Shown here piece by piece: positions 44,541 through 53,542 of a stretch of 64,000 nucleotides of DNA. Position 1 is the first letter of the stretch. Each line of letters starts with the position of its first letter. Under the pieces are notes generated by a model. It was not told the DNA's origin and did no database searches. It saw only the letters and a list, made by a program, of their open reading frames with translations. The position numbers and the translations under genes are program-made. Source of the stretch: Rhizophagus clarus (lineage: Eukaryota; Glomeromycota; Glomeromycetes; Glomerales; Glomeraceae); contig BLAL01000051.1 in NCBI GenBank assembly GCA_015698045.1, positions 1 through 64,000 on the forward strand, read 5' to 3'.

Positions 44541-46496
44541 CTTTTTTTTTACAGCATAGCAGTTTCAGAATTCGTCAGCATCAATATATTCGTCATCTTC
44601 TTCTACTTCCTTTTCTTCAGAATCCTCTATATATTCTTCTATGTATTCTTCTTCAGAGTCTTCAGGATTTTCTTCCTCATTTTGATATACATAATTAACT
44701 TTCTTAGTCCGCTTAAGTCTAGGACAATTAATTTTTGTATGACCAGCCTTTCCACATGCTAAATAATGTTAGGTTTGCTTTGCAGATGCTTTTGGCATTA
44801 CCTTTCTAACAACTTTCTTCGTGGCATATGCACTTCTGGGTGTAAAAGGACTCTTTCTAACATGAGCTGTTTGCCCTCCTAATCTCTTTTTAAGTTCTTC
44901 ATAAATAAAATTTTCTAATGTTGCATTATCTGTTCCTATTCCTGTATATGCCAAATCTCTTGTTAGACGAATTTTAAAATCATCTTTTTGTGGTTGAACT
45001 ATATAATTAACTGGAGCTATTGTATGAGCTTGTATTCTTTTACCTGCACTTTCATGCCATATATTACGCAAGTCTGTAAAAAATGCAATGACTATAGCAG
45101 GATTAGCAATTCTAACTCTCATTTTTAAATCAGAAGGCAATTGATTAAATAGATAAGGTAAGGCATCAGCATCTGGCATTACTTGTACTAGTGGTTTGAT
45201 TCGTTTTTCATAACTATCTGGAATATCTGTCTCTAATAACTTTTCATTAACAAGAGCAAATATAGCACTTCGGTTAGTCCTTACCATAACTTCTCTATAT
45301 CTTTCTCGCAACCAGTTTAGGAAGAGAGGTTCAGTATTAATAGCTGGATTACCTGCTGCATAAGGATCATTAGCAGGAACAGGTGCAAACCTACCTGTCA
45401 TCTTATTTATCATAACTTGACATCTTGCAGCGGCATTAAAGGCAGCAACGGCTAAGGGACGTGCCATCTCATTTATATTTCTAAGCTTTTGATAATATAC
45501 GTCTGGTGGTTCCTGCCCATTATAATTGGGTAATTGTGCAAATAATGGTGCTAATGTATGCATGACATCTTGTATTGTAGCCATGTTTCCTGGAGGATTG
45601 TTTTGTAAATTCAAAATGATTTGTCGTGAATTTAATTCCCTACCCTTCCATTTTTGGTATCTATTAAATACCCATGCTCGATTGAATTCTGCCAAGTCTG
45701 CCTCAGCTTTACGCCTTCAAACTAATATTTGAAGAACTGCCTTTTCTTGTACTAATGTATTAATCCGATTTTGCTTTCTAAGGGCCATTCTTTAACCATT
45801 AGTTTGCCTATCTTGAGCTATTTGCCACCAACATCGACGCTCATTTACCTCATTATTATATGCTAAAGTTAATAATCGTTCTCTTTGAAGACTATCATTT
45901 CTAGTATTTGTTAATTCATTCCTAAGGCCATTGATTCGATCATTAGCTATATGGTATAAACCTTGCATGTTAATAGCATCTTGAGCATGTCTTTGCATAA
46001 GTTCACGAGCAGTTGTTAATGAAATTCGTATACCATTTAATGTATTTTTAGGGTTAAATGATGTATCCCCATCAATATATGCTTCTACTCGATCTAGTGC
46101 TGTAGCGATATTTATTAAAATATCAGGTATGGCCATATTTTCTTGTTCTTCTTCAGAATGTTTATTACTAGATTTAGATAATTCTTGTATACGAGATTTA
46201 AGTTTATCTATTGTGTCTTCTAGCTGGATAATTCGATTATCTTGAATAACTAATGCCTCCTCTTTTAGCTCCAGGTGATCCTGACATTTTTTAAGTTCAC
46301 TTAGAATAACCTTACATTTATCCTTTAGCTGATTAACTTCATCATCATAAGATTGTATATTCTTTTCAAGATGAGAAATATATCGCTCACAGGCTTTAAT
46401 TACCTCTTCAAGTTTGCGGATTTTCTTTTGTACTAACTTTATCCCTATATCAAAGTTGCTGTTTAGTTGTTCAAGATATGTCTGATCAACTCCCAT
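44541..46496 (-). pseudogene. Gag-like capsid protein with N-terminal coiled coil and zinc-knuckle remnant
   Basis: One frame runs from ATG 46496 leftward: a long coiled coil (KLEEVIKACERYISHLEKN, then a heptad-rich stretch), a linker, then a helical gag-like domain (PLFLNWLRERYREVM, PDSYEKRIKPLVQ, YLFNQLPSDLKMRVRIA) and a basic tail. A knuckle remnant HYLACGKAGHTKINC follows TAA 44771-44769, with its first Cys apparently replaced. Other stops are TAA 45794-45792 and TGA 45719-45717 (ILV-stop-RRKAE). The gag domain resembles Ty3/Gypsy-type gag, as judged by the charged helices, knuckle and adjacent protease. It would form particles around element nucleic acid. The presence of gag in a polymerase-B element is the odd point here. 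Confidence 0.7.
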
Positions 46497-47620
46497 TGTT
46501 ACCTATTATTTCTATAGATTCTGGTGAAACTCGAAATCTTGATATTTCTATTGCTTTGAAAAAGATTTATTATCAGCCTATTGGTTATTATCGAAATGCT
46601 AAAAAATTATATGAAGCTTCTCTTAAAGCTGGATATGATTTTAGTTTAGACGAAGTGGAGGATTGGCTTGAAAGACAAGCTATACACTAAATACATAAGC
46701 CTCGTCCTAAATATATTCCTTGTGCAAGTTTTACCTCTATTACTACTCCCAATGAAGTCCACCAGGCAGATATTCTTTACATGCCTTATGATAAAGTAGG
46801 ACGAATTACATATCTTTTTTGCCTCAATATTGTGGATGTGGCTTCGAGATATAAAGTAACCATCCCTATTGGTGCATATAGTGTCAAGGATAGGCAGGGA
46901 ATCTTAACTTCAAAGACTATTGCTAGAGCTCTTAAAGAGAAATATGATGACCCTGAGTGTTCTTTTGTATGGCCGAAATTATTAATCACTGATAGGGGTT
47001 CTGAATTTAAGGGACAATGTGAGGTACTTATGATGGAACATAATGTAAAAATTCAGAAGGCTAAATCTAAGCGTACTATGGGTATTATTGAAAGATATAA
47101 TTGTACCTTGGTTGAAAAACTATTTCCTTCTCAGGATGCTTCTGATCTCTTGTCTTTGCATTTAAATGATCGTACTAGAGCTTGGGTGAAAAATTTGCCT
47201 TTAGTTGTTGAGAACATTAATAATTCTATCACACGTCAAATAGGTATTTCTCTAGTTGAGGCTATTGAAAAAGAAGAGGTCTTTGCTAAGCCTTCTTATT
47301 TTCGTGATAGTCTAATAGGTTTTGATAAAGAGAAGCTTTCTAGTAATGTTCTTGTTCATTATTTACTTTATCCTGGTGATTTGGAGGGTGGAAGACGTCG
47401 TGCTAGTGATTTGAATTGGTCTCCACATATTTATCATATCTGTCAATCTATGGTACAAAAAAATAAGCCAGTCTTATACTGGCTGGAAGAAGTCCCCTTT
47501 GGGCTAATTGATAATGATGATTATATTCTCAAACATCCTGAAAGATCTTTTGTTCGAGAAGAATTGATGGTTATTCCCTTTGATACAGAATTGCCTTCCC
47601 AGTGGGTGCTCATGAATTAA
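46478..47620 (+). pseudogene. DDE integrase (rve type), one in-frame TAA
   Basis: The frame from ATG 46478 to 47620 is broken only by TAA 46688-46690 (RQAIH-stop-IHKPRP). Core motifs are HQADILYMP (first Asp near 46766), LLITDRGSEF (second Asp 46991) and MGIIERYN (Glu 47090), a D,D-x32-E spacing. The N-terminal 70 residues hold helices (KKLYEASLKAGYDFSLDEVEDWL) in place of a clear HHCC finger. Polinton integrases insert the element by cutting at its inverted ends. The start codon overlaps the start of the divergent gag gene by 19 bp. A downstream ATG (46781) could restart translation but would lose the first Asp. Confidence 0.82.
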
Positions 47621-47624
47621 ATCT

Positions 47625-48008
47625 TTAAAGTGATGATAAGAAGTCTTCTATCTCTTCATCAACTTGTTTATCGGTAATGAAATGATCCTTAGCTAATTTA
47701 TAGTATAATTTATATAGTTCCATGATTGCATTAAGAATCTTTGGATCTCGCCTATAGAATTCTTTGTAGTCATCTTTGACTTTATGATATTTAGCTTCAT
47801 TAGGGAATATGGTCATAGCTAGTTTGAGAACATATTCTTGGGGATCTTCTGCCTGGCGTAATTTTTTGATTCGCTCTTTATATGATTGCATAAATTTACC
47901 ATCTTTTGGCCTTCTATAATAAATGCCTGCCTTGACTACATTTATTAATGCCTGTTCGATTTCTTGATATGTAGGCTTGGTATCTGCTAATTGATTTTGT
48001 GTACTCAT
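47625..48008 (-). CDS. Hypothetical helical protein, 127 aa, of the Polinton-like element
   Basis: An intact ORF starts at ATG 48008 and ends 5 bp from the convergent integrase stop. It is mostly alpha-helical and charged (SYKERIKKLRQAEDPQEYV, LYKLYYKLAKDHF), with no Cys and no obvious domain. Intactness beside broken neighbours may simply reflect its short length. A structural or DNA-packaging accessory is possible but not supported by any motif. Confidence 0.55.
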   Translation of the reverse strand: MSTQNQLADTKPTYQEIEQALINVVKAGIYYRRPKDGKFMQSYKERIKKLRQAEDPQEYVLKLAMTIFPNEAKYHKVKDDYKEFYRRDPKILNAIMELYKLYYKLAKDHFITDKQVDEEIEDFLSSL

Positions 48009-48104
48009 TGTGTAAAAGTATTTGGTTTATTATATGTTACTTATATAAACTTTTTATTTTAAATTATTATTTATTATTTAGTATAAGAAAAAAATATTTA
48101 CATT

Positions 48105-48359
48105 ATGTATGGTGAATATACTTGTCCATTTATTCATTACTCTGGTGAAATTTGTGAAAGATCTTGCATGCATGAATATGGGTGCTCAATTCATTGGAAA
48201 TATGTTCAAAAATTAGCTAATAAACAACATGTTCCTTGTAGTGAATGTGGAAGATTTACTAGATCATATTCTGGTCGATGTCCAGCTCATATAAAAGGGT
48301 TTTATGTCTCTAAACACTATCAGAGGTTGCGCTCTAGGGCTTTTCAGAATGTCAGCTAA
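48105..48359 (+). CDS. Cys/His-rich zinc-binding-like protein, 84 aa
   Basis: Intact ORF from ATG 48105. Two Cys/His clusters (CPFIHYSGEICERSCMHEYG then CSIHW; CSECGRFTRSYSGRCPAH) look like a small two-site zinc-binding fold. The last 20 codons lie within the right inverted repeat, whose left counterpart at 37482-37540 therefore contains a copy of the C-terminal coding sequence in reverse. Family unknown. A basic C-terminus suggests nucleic-acid binding (inference). Confidence 0.55.
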   Translation: MYGEYTCPFIHYSGEICERSCMHEYGCSIHWKYVQKLANKQHVPCSECGRFTRSYSGRCPAHIKGFYVSKHYQRLRSRAFQNVS

Positions 48360-48816
48360 GCTATTAAAATTTTGGTACCTTGCGCCAGAATTTTGGTATC
48401 CTTAATCTTTGTATACCCAGAAATTTTGGTACCCCAGAGGTAAGACTTTTTTTTTCGTATAACTTTTTGTCCCTGTATTTTGGTAAAGAATTGGCTCTAG
48501 AATGATTTCCTGTATATCAAGAAATTATTGGTTTACTAGAATAGGTTCAATGGCCCTTTTGATTTACTTTCTATCATTCAAGATTTTGGTACCCTTCCTT
48601 TAGTCGTGGTACCAAAATTTGATCTTTGTTTACAACTATAAATCAGTTTTTGAATTAATTCTAGTATAACATAAAAATATGGTATGCAAATTATGCTTGA
48701 CAGGTCGAACGCTGAACACACTCAGACACTTCGGTCCTCGGTGTTCAGCGTTCTCCTAAGAAGCAAGCAATATGGCATACTTTTTTCGTTATATTATTTG
48801 AGATTAAAATCGGGCC
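48299..48816 (-). repeat. Right terminal inverted repeat of the Polinton-like element
   Basis: Inverse of 37022-37540. It starts inside the 3' end of the 84-aa Cys-rich ORF and ends CGGGCC at 48816. The hairpin and the repeated AATTTTGGTACC motifs are conserved. Differences from the left copy are few, mostly single bases and small indels in the poly(A/T) runs. Confidence 0.93.
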
Positions 48817-49327
48817 AGTGCATTAACAAAGATGGTGATCTCCTTTAACTTGAAAACTAAAAATTTGGATAAGAAGATATGTTAACAGGATTTGAGCCCC
48901 AGCCTGATTTAAAACTTAAATTCAATATCGTATTTCGATATATTTCCTGGTCTTGAGAACAAATTTGGGGCTAAAAAAGATTACATAAATTTCGTATATT
49001 GGGAAAGTAGCTGGGTGGATACTACACATCTGTATACCTATACAGTGAAATCTGTTCCAGAACCCCCATTTTGTTCTATATGCTTGATGATAATAATTTG
49101 GAAATACTTCACAACGAAAAAATTGATGGCTCTTTATTCCTTAATATAACAGAAGAAAAGTTTATGCAAACTGGCTTGAAAATGGGACTGGCTATAAAAC
49201 TTACAAAAGAGGTTCAGGTCCCTAAAGAAAAACTGAAGAGTATGTTCTCTTTGTACCTTAGCTTAAGTAAGGTGTTAGCAAAATATAGTCTTACCTCTGA
49301 AGGAACAGAAGTTATACCCTCTTTACC

Positions 49328-49622
49328 AGGACCCAGACATTACTGATACAACTCATAATCATAAAAAAGAGCAAATTGATGTGAAATTTAGAAGCTAAAA
49401 AACATGTTTTTTGCAATTTTCTCGTCAACCAGTGATCCAAATTGGATGAGATTTTTTTTAAAATGTAGCTCTCAATGTGATCTACAAAATAAAAAAATGT
49501 TTGTCGAAATTAGTTGAATAGATGGCGAGATATCCTTAAAATACTAAAAGAGCAAATTGGCTTAATTTTGAAAAAAATGGGTAAAAAAAAATGTGAGTTA
49601 TTTTAGTAATGTCCAGGGTCCT
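49328..49622. mobile_element. Non-autonomous 295-bp MITE with 8-bp TSD TCTTTACC
   Basis: The left end AGGACCCAGACATTACT and right end (reverse complement AGGACCCTGGACATTACT) are inverted repeats. TCTTTACC occurs immediately outside each (49320-49327 and 49623-49630). An 8-bp duplication fits hAT-type or Mutator-like transposition. No coding capacity. It sits inside the SAM-domain pseudogene. Confidence 0.85.
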
Positions 49623-49753
49623 TCTTTACCTCACAAACCTATGAAATCCAGAAGGATAATAAGCATTTCATGCTGTGTATGGCAGATATTAAGTTGTGGT
49701 TAAAAAGTTATGAAACTTTGGTGATGATAAACCTAGAATCTATACGCAATGAA

Positions 49754-50175
49754 TAAAGCTCTGAATTTCTGGTTTAGTTTTGTTTTCAATTCCAATTTGG
49801 CTCTTTGATATAAAATTTTACTGAAAGTGTTTTTCAGCCTAAAATTTTTACTGAAAAACATTTTTGGGTCATAATTTTAACCAAAAATATTTTTAGTTAA
49901 AAAACACTACTGAAAAAATGTTTTCAGTTTGAAAAATTAGTTTCAGTTCCATTTTCAGATCAAAAAATGGAACTGAAACTATTTTTTGAAAAATACTTCA
50001 AATTGAAAATATTTTCAGATGAAGTTTTTTAACTAAAAAAACGTTTTTCAATTAAAAGATGATTCTGAAACATTTTTTAATAAAAATCTTATTCTGAAAA
50101 GCGTCCAGTATGAAACCAAGTTCAGAACTGAAAATGAAACTGAAAATGGAACTGAACTAGAAATTTAGAGCTCTA
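49754..50175. mobile_element. hAT-like 422-bp MITE with 8-bp TSD GCAATGAA
   Basis: The ends TAAAGCTCTGAATTTCTGG and (reverse complement of right) TAGAGCTCTAAATTTCTAG are flanked by GCAATGAA at 49746-49753 and 50176-50183. TARAG ends with 8-bp duplications are typical of hAT elements. The interior folds on itself (GTTTCAGTTCCATTTT, then AAAATGGAACTGAAAC near 49960) and is packed with TGAAAA/TTTTCA motifs. Removing it restores the host reading frame. Confidence 0.9.
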
Positions 50176-50450
50176 GCAATGAATACATCTCAATTATACT
50201 TCATATGGCTCTCTGTATTGCAGAAGACTCTAAGAATAAAAATTTCAGTATAAAACCTAAATACAAAATAATTGAAAAAGTGAGTTGTAGGCGGGTTGAT
50301 TATGCAATCAAGGAATCAGATAATCTCATTTGCATTATAGAGGATAAGGTCTAGCAAAAATTAACAGAAGGATTCACTCAGAATATCAAACAACTCAAAA
50401 GTTTATATGAAACAAACAAGAGAAAATGAAAGTAGCACTAGTCGAAAAAA

Positions 50451-52016
50451 GACAATTCAGCCTAAATTTGACCAGGTCAAATATAGGTCGAATGACGATT
50501 TAACCTATATCAAATTAAGGCCGATTTTTTTGGCGCATTTAGAGTGCCAATCGTCCAACATTCGGAAAGAATATTCAACTAAAATTCGACTAACATTCAA
50601 CTATTATTAGTACTACCATTAGTAATTTATTCGACTTAAATTTTAAGATGAACTATAGTCTAATAATAGTCAATTTTTTACTTAATTGCAGTTTTAAATT
50701 TGTGATTTTATTAGATAATATTATATTACAAATTATACTATTATCTATTTAATTACTATTTAATTCTACCCTAATAATGTAAAGACCAATCTATCCACCT
50801 AGAGATTATTATACCTAAATGATAAAAAATTTCCAATTTTTTTTACTCTAAAAAAATTTGAAGTAACCATCTAAAAAAGTAAAGAATGAACAGTTAGTAA
50901 TATTTGTTAAAATAAAGGAAAATTTAAATTTTTTCTACTTGCCAAATCTCTTGTTCAAGTTTTTAAAATCCAAATCAACTTATCTATTGAAGACCATTAT
51001 AACAACAAAAGAGATTATTAATTGGTTTCTTTCTTATACGGTATGTTTTATTTACATTTTTGACCCAGCTATTATTAATTAGTTACTTAAAGATTCTCCA
51101 GCGTAACAGATTAATAAATATTAAAAAATAAGACAATTTACTCGCTATTTCTGAAATACAAGAAAAAGAAAAAAAAAGTTAGAACTTTTTTTAAAAAAAC
51201 TTCGAAATTTTTTTTAAGGCTTTACCTGGAAGTCCAATTCAAAGCTAATTTCTTTACAAAGAAGAAAAAAAAAGTTAAAACTCTTTTTTTCAAGTTTTGA
51301 AATTTTAAAATTCAAAATTATACCAGATTTTAGTATCAAAATCAGAAACTGGATTCTTATGAAAAAAAAAGTAAAAAACATAACAAAATGTTAAATTTCA
51401 TTAAATTTCGTTAAAAATAATAACAAAAAAACTCACTGAAGGTCTATTGTCTCACACGTTCCAATGTGTCCCTTACCTAAAAAAATCTTAGCGTCCAAAG
51501 AGAGTCAAAGAGTAACCTAAAAATAATAAAGAATGAACTCATTAGTTAACTCGCTAAAATAAAAAAATTGGAAACAATAAAAAAACTCACTATAAATCCA
51601 TGCGTCCAAAGACCCAAAGAACAAATTACTAAAAAAAAGGAAACCTCTAAAAATTAATAGATATTTCGTAAAAATTATGATTTAAGAAAAAACCTACCTG
51701 TCCAGAACCGTTTAAAAAAAAGAGAGAAGAGGTCAGCATATATTCCATTAGAACAGTTAGAACATGTAAACTAAACAGGAAAAAAACTTACTGAAATGAA
51801 GTCCCATATGTCCAAAAAGAACAAGAAACCACTTAAAAAAATTAAAGACGAACTGTTAATAAGCGTTCGTTAAAATAATTAAAGAAAAAGAAAGAAACCT
51901 TTTGAAATGCCATGTCCAAAAAACCGAAGGAGTTATATAAAAAAGAAAAAATCAAAACATCGCTATAAATATTTTGTTAAAAACTGGAAAATGTTTTTTG
52001 AGTATTCTTTACGAAA
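50451..52016. repeat. AT-rich intergenic DNA with degenerate GTCCAAAG motifs
   Basis: No gene is supported. From about 51480 a loosely repeated pattern appears roughly every 95-120 bp: TTACCT...GTCCAAAR...AAAGAAC...CTAAAAA (51488, 51602, 51698, 51808, 51913), continuing at 52260, 52376 and 52768. It resembles a decayed version of the minisatellite at 55845-56320. Confidence 0.5.
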
Positions 52017-52019
52017 GAG

Positions 52020-53030
52020 AAATGATTGTGGAGGAAGGGAAGAAGGAAGAAAGGAAGGGAAGAGAAATGGAAGGGAAAGAACAAAGAAACGAAAGAAAAG
52101 AAGTAAAGTGAGTTGAGAGAAAAGGTTAAGGGAGAGATTAAGGGGAAGGGAGGGAAGGGGAAGATTTCGTGAATATCAATTATCATTAATTAACATGACA
52201 ATTTATAGATTAATTATTGATATAATTATTAATGTAGTAAAATAAGAGATTAATTTAACATCCAAAAAGCCGAAGAACAAATTGTTTTAAAAAAAAGAAA
52301 GAAAAAAGTAATTAGATAGCGTTCTTTAAAAAATAAAATAAAAAATTATTCAAAAATATCTTGCCAAATTATCGTATCCAAAAAGCTGAAAATTCACTTA
52401 TAAAAGAAAAAAAAACTGAAATGTTATTAAACGTTTCATGACTTTCATTAAAAAGTAATTAAGAAAAATAATACCAAATTCTTACCTATCCGAATATCTT
52501 GAAGAACCAGCCGTCTGCAAAAAAAACTGTTATTAAAAGTTTGTTAAATAAAATTAAAGAAAAAAAAGATTTCACTAACCGAAAAGTCCACCTTTTGGAG
52601 TTTTTCTATGCGTCATCATATTCATAATGTAAACTCTATCCTTTTATTTTTCTTGATGTATCCATCCAAATCACTTAAAAAATGTAAGAGAACGAACTAT
52701 TAGAAGCATCCATTAAAATAAATAATTAAAGAAAAAAAAAAAGAAATGAAAGCTTACCAAAATTTCGTGTCCAAGAAGACTGAAAGGACTATCTAAAATA
52801 AAAAAAAAAGCATTAGAAAACGTTCTGTTAAGTTATTTAACAAAGGTATGAGAGAAATAGGGAAAGGAAAAAGAAAAGACAAAGAAAAGAAAGGGAAAGG
52901 GAAAGACGAAGTAAAGGAAAGGATGGAGGATAAAGGAAGGATAGGACGAAGATAGGGGAAGGATGAAGGGAAGGGAAAACGAGGGAATGGGAAGGATAAA
53001 AAGAAAAAAAAGGATGAAAGGGGAAGCATC
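52020..53030. repeat. Polypurine tracts and AT-rich DNA
   Basis: Plus-strand GGAAGG/GAAAGA-type runs at 52025-52165 and 52850-53035 flank AT-rich sequence with more degenerate GTCCAAAA units. Reading frames here are compositional (poly Phe/Leu/Ser/Pro on the minus strand). No gene was seen. Confidence 0.65.
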
Positions 53031-53113
53031 GTTAAAAGTTTAAATCTAAACTTTTAGATGGTGTGTTACATGTACCACCAGTTCAATTATACGTGATTTA
53101 TGATGCAATGCTC

Positions 53114-53350
53114 AATTAACACTGGTCAAAATCAATTCTATCAGGTACATATCGGGGACTTATATATCAGCGGCTAATCGGATAAATATTGGGTATTTTT
53201 ACATATCGGGTACCTGATTTATTACACTTCAAAATATGTCTAATTACCAAGACCCCGATATTTAAACTATTGGTCACCGATATGTTATTTAATATATATC
53301 GGGTACAGTTCTATCTTACACATATCGGGTACCTAATATGTGATACAAAT
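53114..53350 (+). repeat. Partial copy of the CGGGTACC palindrome repeat
   Basis: It starts AACACTGGTCAAAATC like the copy at 58095 and contains several CATATCGGGTACC-type motifs, but lacks the right ACCGGTGTT end. It is probably a truncated copy of the same non-autonomous repeat. Confidence 0.65.
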
Positions 53351-53542
53351 TTTAATACGTTAGATTTCATATTATATAACATATTAAGAAATTTTTTAGA
53401 GTTTACTTTCTTTATAGATTTTTCTTTTTAGAAATTTTTAATTCGTTTAATGTAGTTAAAAAATTTTTATTGTCTTATTTGTTAAATGCATTATCAAGTT
53501 TATAAATTTTTTGTAAAGTGTTTAAAAGTATAATTATTATTA

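Larger units (their letters stand above)
37022..48816. mobile_element. Polinton/Maverick-like self-synthesising element, 11.8 kb, with gag-protease genes
   Basis: Inverted repeats of about 518 bp (37022-37540, 48299-48816) enclose, left to right: protein-primed DNA polymerase B (plus), a short hydrophobic ORF (plus), a Crinkler-like two-exon gene (plus), an aspartic protease and gag-like gene (minus), a DDE integrase (plus), a 127-aa ORF (minus) and an 84-aa Cys-rich ORF (plus). Polymerase B plus integrase plus long inverted ends is the Polinton/Maverick hallmark. I found no packaging ATPase, cysteine protease or double-jelly-roll capsid, and instead there are retrotransposon-type gag and protease. 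The polymerase, gag, protease and integrase are damaged. No clear 6-bp target duplication is visible (CTGATA left, AGTGCA right). Confidence 0.85.
49071..50450 (+). pseudogene. SAM-domain protein with nuclease-like C-terminus, interrupted by two MITEs
   Basis: The first part (49080-49330) reads LDDNNLEILHNEKIDGSLFL then TEEKFMQTGLKMGLAIKL, a sterile alpha motif fold. After the first MITE (49328-49622) the frame resumes shifted at TYEIQKDNKHFMLCMADI. After the second (49754-50175), excision gives ESIRNE joined exactly to YISIILHMALCI, then RVDYAIKESDNLICIIEDKV. That last segment has an Asp...Glu-x-Lys pattern like PD-(D/E)XK nucleases. TAG at 50353 (DKV-stop) and the shift mark it as dead. The combination is familiar to me as a large family in arbuscular mycorrhizal fungi. 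The nuclease assignment is inference. Confidence 0.65.

Noticed and set aside
43588..47620. A plain Gypsy retrotransposon inserted in the Polinton-like element
   Set aside because: No LTRs, RT or RNase H were found around gag-protease, and the integrase is on the opposite strand with overlapping starts, so a simple insertion is not supported. Not fully excluded; see findings.
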